Source: Chloroflexota bacterium
GTDB lineage: Bacteria; Chloroflexota; Dehalococcoidia; Tepidiformales; Tepidiformaceae
Direction of reading: 5' to 3'
Length of the DNA stretch: 5,659 nucleotides
NCBI GenBank assembly: GCA_963169135.1
Contig: CAUJEQ010000015.1
Span: forward strand, 1 to 5,659
Shown here: one piece after another, positions 5,102-5,659 of the stretch
Layout: each line of letters starts with the position of its first letter
Numbering within the stretch: the first letter of the stretch is position 1
Position numbers and translations under genes: made by a program
Notes under the pieces: model-generated
The model's input: only the letters and a program-made list of their open reading frames with translations
The model's database searches: none
Told to the model about the DNA's origin: nothing

Positions 5102-5659
5102 TCAGGGCGTCGCAGACGGCGTCGGGGTTGAGGTCGGGTCGATGGTCGGGGGTGAAGTTGGCCCCGGGGTGGTCTGTGTCGGCGATTCGGTGGGTGGCGG
5201 CTCCGTCGCGGTGGGCGTGGGAGTGGGTGACGGGCTCGGCCTCGGAGTGGGGCTTGGCGAGGGGGAAGGCTGGCGCGTGGGCGTGGCGGTTGCCTCGGGC
5301 TCGGGTGATGGAGTGACGGTCGCGGGCTCGGTGGTTGGCGTTGGTGTAGGTCCGGGCGCGCCCCCGTCTTGGTAGTTGGCCAGGAAGATGGCGGCCGCCG
5401 CCCCAACGCCGATGGCGATGAGGATAATGCCGATGACCACGAGCATGGTCGCTCCGGTCACACCGCCCGAGTCCTGTCTGACCGCCCCCCGCCGCACGCG
5501 AGCGGTTGGCTGGCGCCGACGGAGCTGGGGAGGACGGCCGGGTGGCGCGACGACGTGCGCGGGCTGGGCGGGGGTGAGCGGCACCCGGCGGAGCGCCGTC
5601 CCGAAGGCGGCGGCAGCGGCGAAGCGGTCTTCGGGGGAGAGCGCGAGGGCACGCGCGAG
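5102..5659 (-). CDS. C-terminal part of a membrane-anchored Ser/Thr protein kinase (5' end outside window)
   Basis: The frame is open to the window edge, so the gene begins beyond base 5659; 185 residues are visible. The first about 24 residues (LARALALSPEDRFAAAAAFGTALRR) match the last helix of bacterial Hanks-type Ser/Thr kinases, where a similar AL-x-DP-x-R-(F/Y) pattern with a conserved Arg is usual. A Pro/Arg-rich juxtamembrane linker of about 45 residues follows, then one hydrophobic segment of about 24 residues (MLVVIGIILIAIGVGAAAAIFLANY, about 72-96). About 89 residues remain, almost all Pro, Thr, Ser and Glu in PTP/PSP units, running to the stop. By the usual topology the kinase is cytoplasmic and the tail outside. 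There are no PASTA or other folded sensor repeats. The active site lies outside the window, so the identification rests on the short end-of-domain motif plus the overall layout. Confidence 0.78.
   Translation of the reverse strand, partial: LARALALSPEDRFAAAAAFGTALRRVPLTPAQPAHVVAPPGRPPQLRRRQPTARVRRGAVRQDSGGVTGATMLVVIGIILIAIGVGAAAAIFLANYQDGGAPGPTPTPTTEPATVTPSPEPEATATPTRQPSPSPSPTPRPSPSPTPTPTATEPPPTESPTQTTPGPTSPPTIDPTSTPTPSATP
5108..5365 (-). repeat. Low-complexity Pro/Thr/Ser coding repeat in the kinase tail
   Basis: The plus strand here is almost free of A and rich in GGTGTGGG-type units; read on the minus strand they encode alternating PT, PS and PE dipeptides. The 6-base unit is imperfect and drifts, which suggests growth by slippage followed by point change. 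It is part of the kinase gene, not a separate element. Confidence 0.7.

Noticed and set aside
5150..5360. GT-rich repeated units as a possible CRISPR, satellite or recombination array
   Set aside because: Units are short, imperfect and in frame with the kinase tail; there are no spacers, so this is coding low complexity.

Overview
The window is GC-rich DNA that looks like an ordinary chromosomal region of a Chloroflexota-type bacterium, possibly near the Dehalococcoidia or Thermomicrobia. This assignment is inferred. It rests on high GC, a Flp-type pilin with a GQGLAEYALIL core, a secreted protein with a Pro/Thr linker and a GWN-type C-terminal domain, and a Ser/Thr kinase with a long Pro/Thr/Ser tail. 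No marker gene settles the lineage. Several starts have clear Shine-Dalgarno sequences.

Left part (1-1583). The window opens inside the 3' end of a plus-strand gene for a probably exported protein. It ends 3 bases before the stop of a small minus-strand Flp-type pilin gene. Upstream of the pilin is a 134-base gap with an 11-base-period direct repeat. Next, also on the minus strand, is a divergent glycerophosphodiester phosphodiesterase-family gene that keeps most of the fold signature but has altered active-site motifs.

Middle (1598-3017). Head-to-head with the phosphodiesterase is a family-2 type SAM-dependent O-methyltransferase gene. It is followed by a short, AT-richer stretch holding a possible 13-codon ORF and a good stable-RNA-like promoter. 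Two tRNA genes follow: tRNA-Lys(CTT), with an encoded CCA, and tRNA-Leu(TAG), without one. A 73-base leader containing two tandem hairpins leads to the transporter genes.

Right part (3018-5659). Two overlapping genes encode the paired ATPases of an Opp/Dpp-type peptide (or nickel) ABC importer. Both carry a full set of nucleotide-binding motifs and a C-terminal four-cysteine motif. No permease or binding-protein gene is in the window. A perfect 19-bp stem terminator serves the ATPase operon and, from the other side, the converging gene: the 3' end of a membrane-anchored Ser/Thr protein kinase.

The genes do not form one pathway. I found no convincing new defence, mobile or biosynthetic system. 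The points most worth checking are the degenerate phosphodiesterase, the TTTACA repeat upstream of the pilin, the mini-ORF, the leader hairpins before the ATPases, and the orphan status of the ATPase pair.
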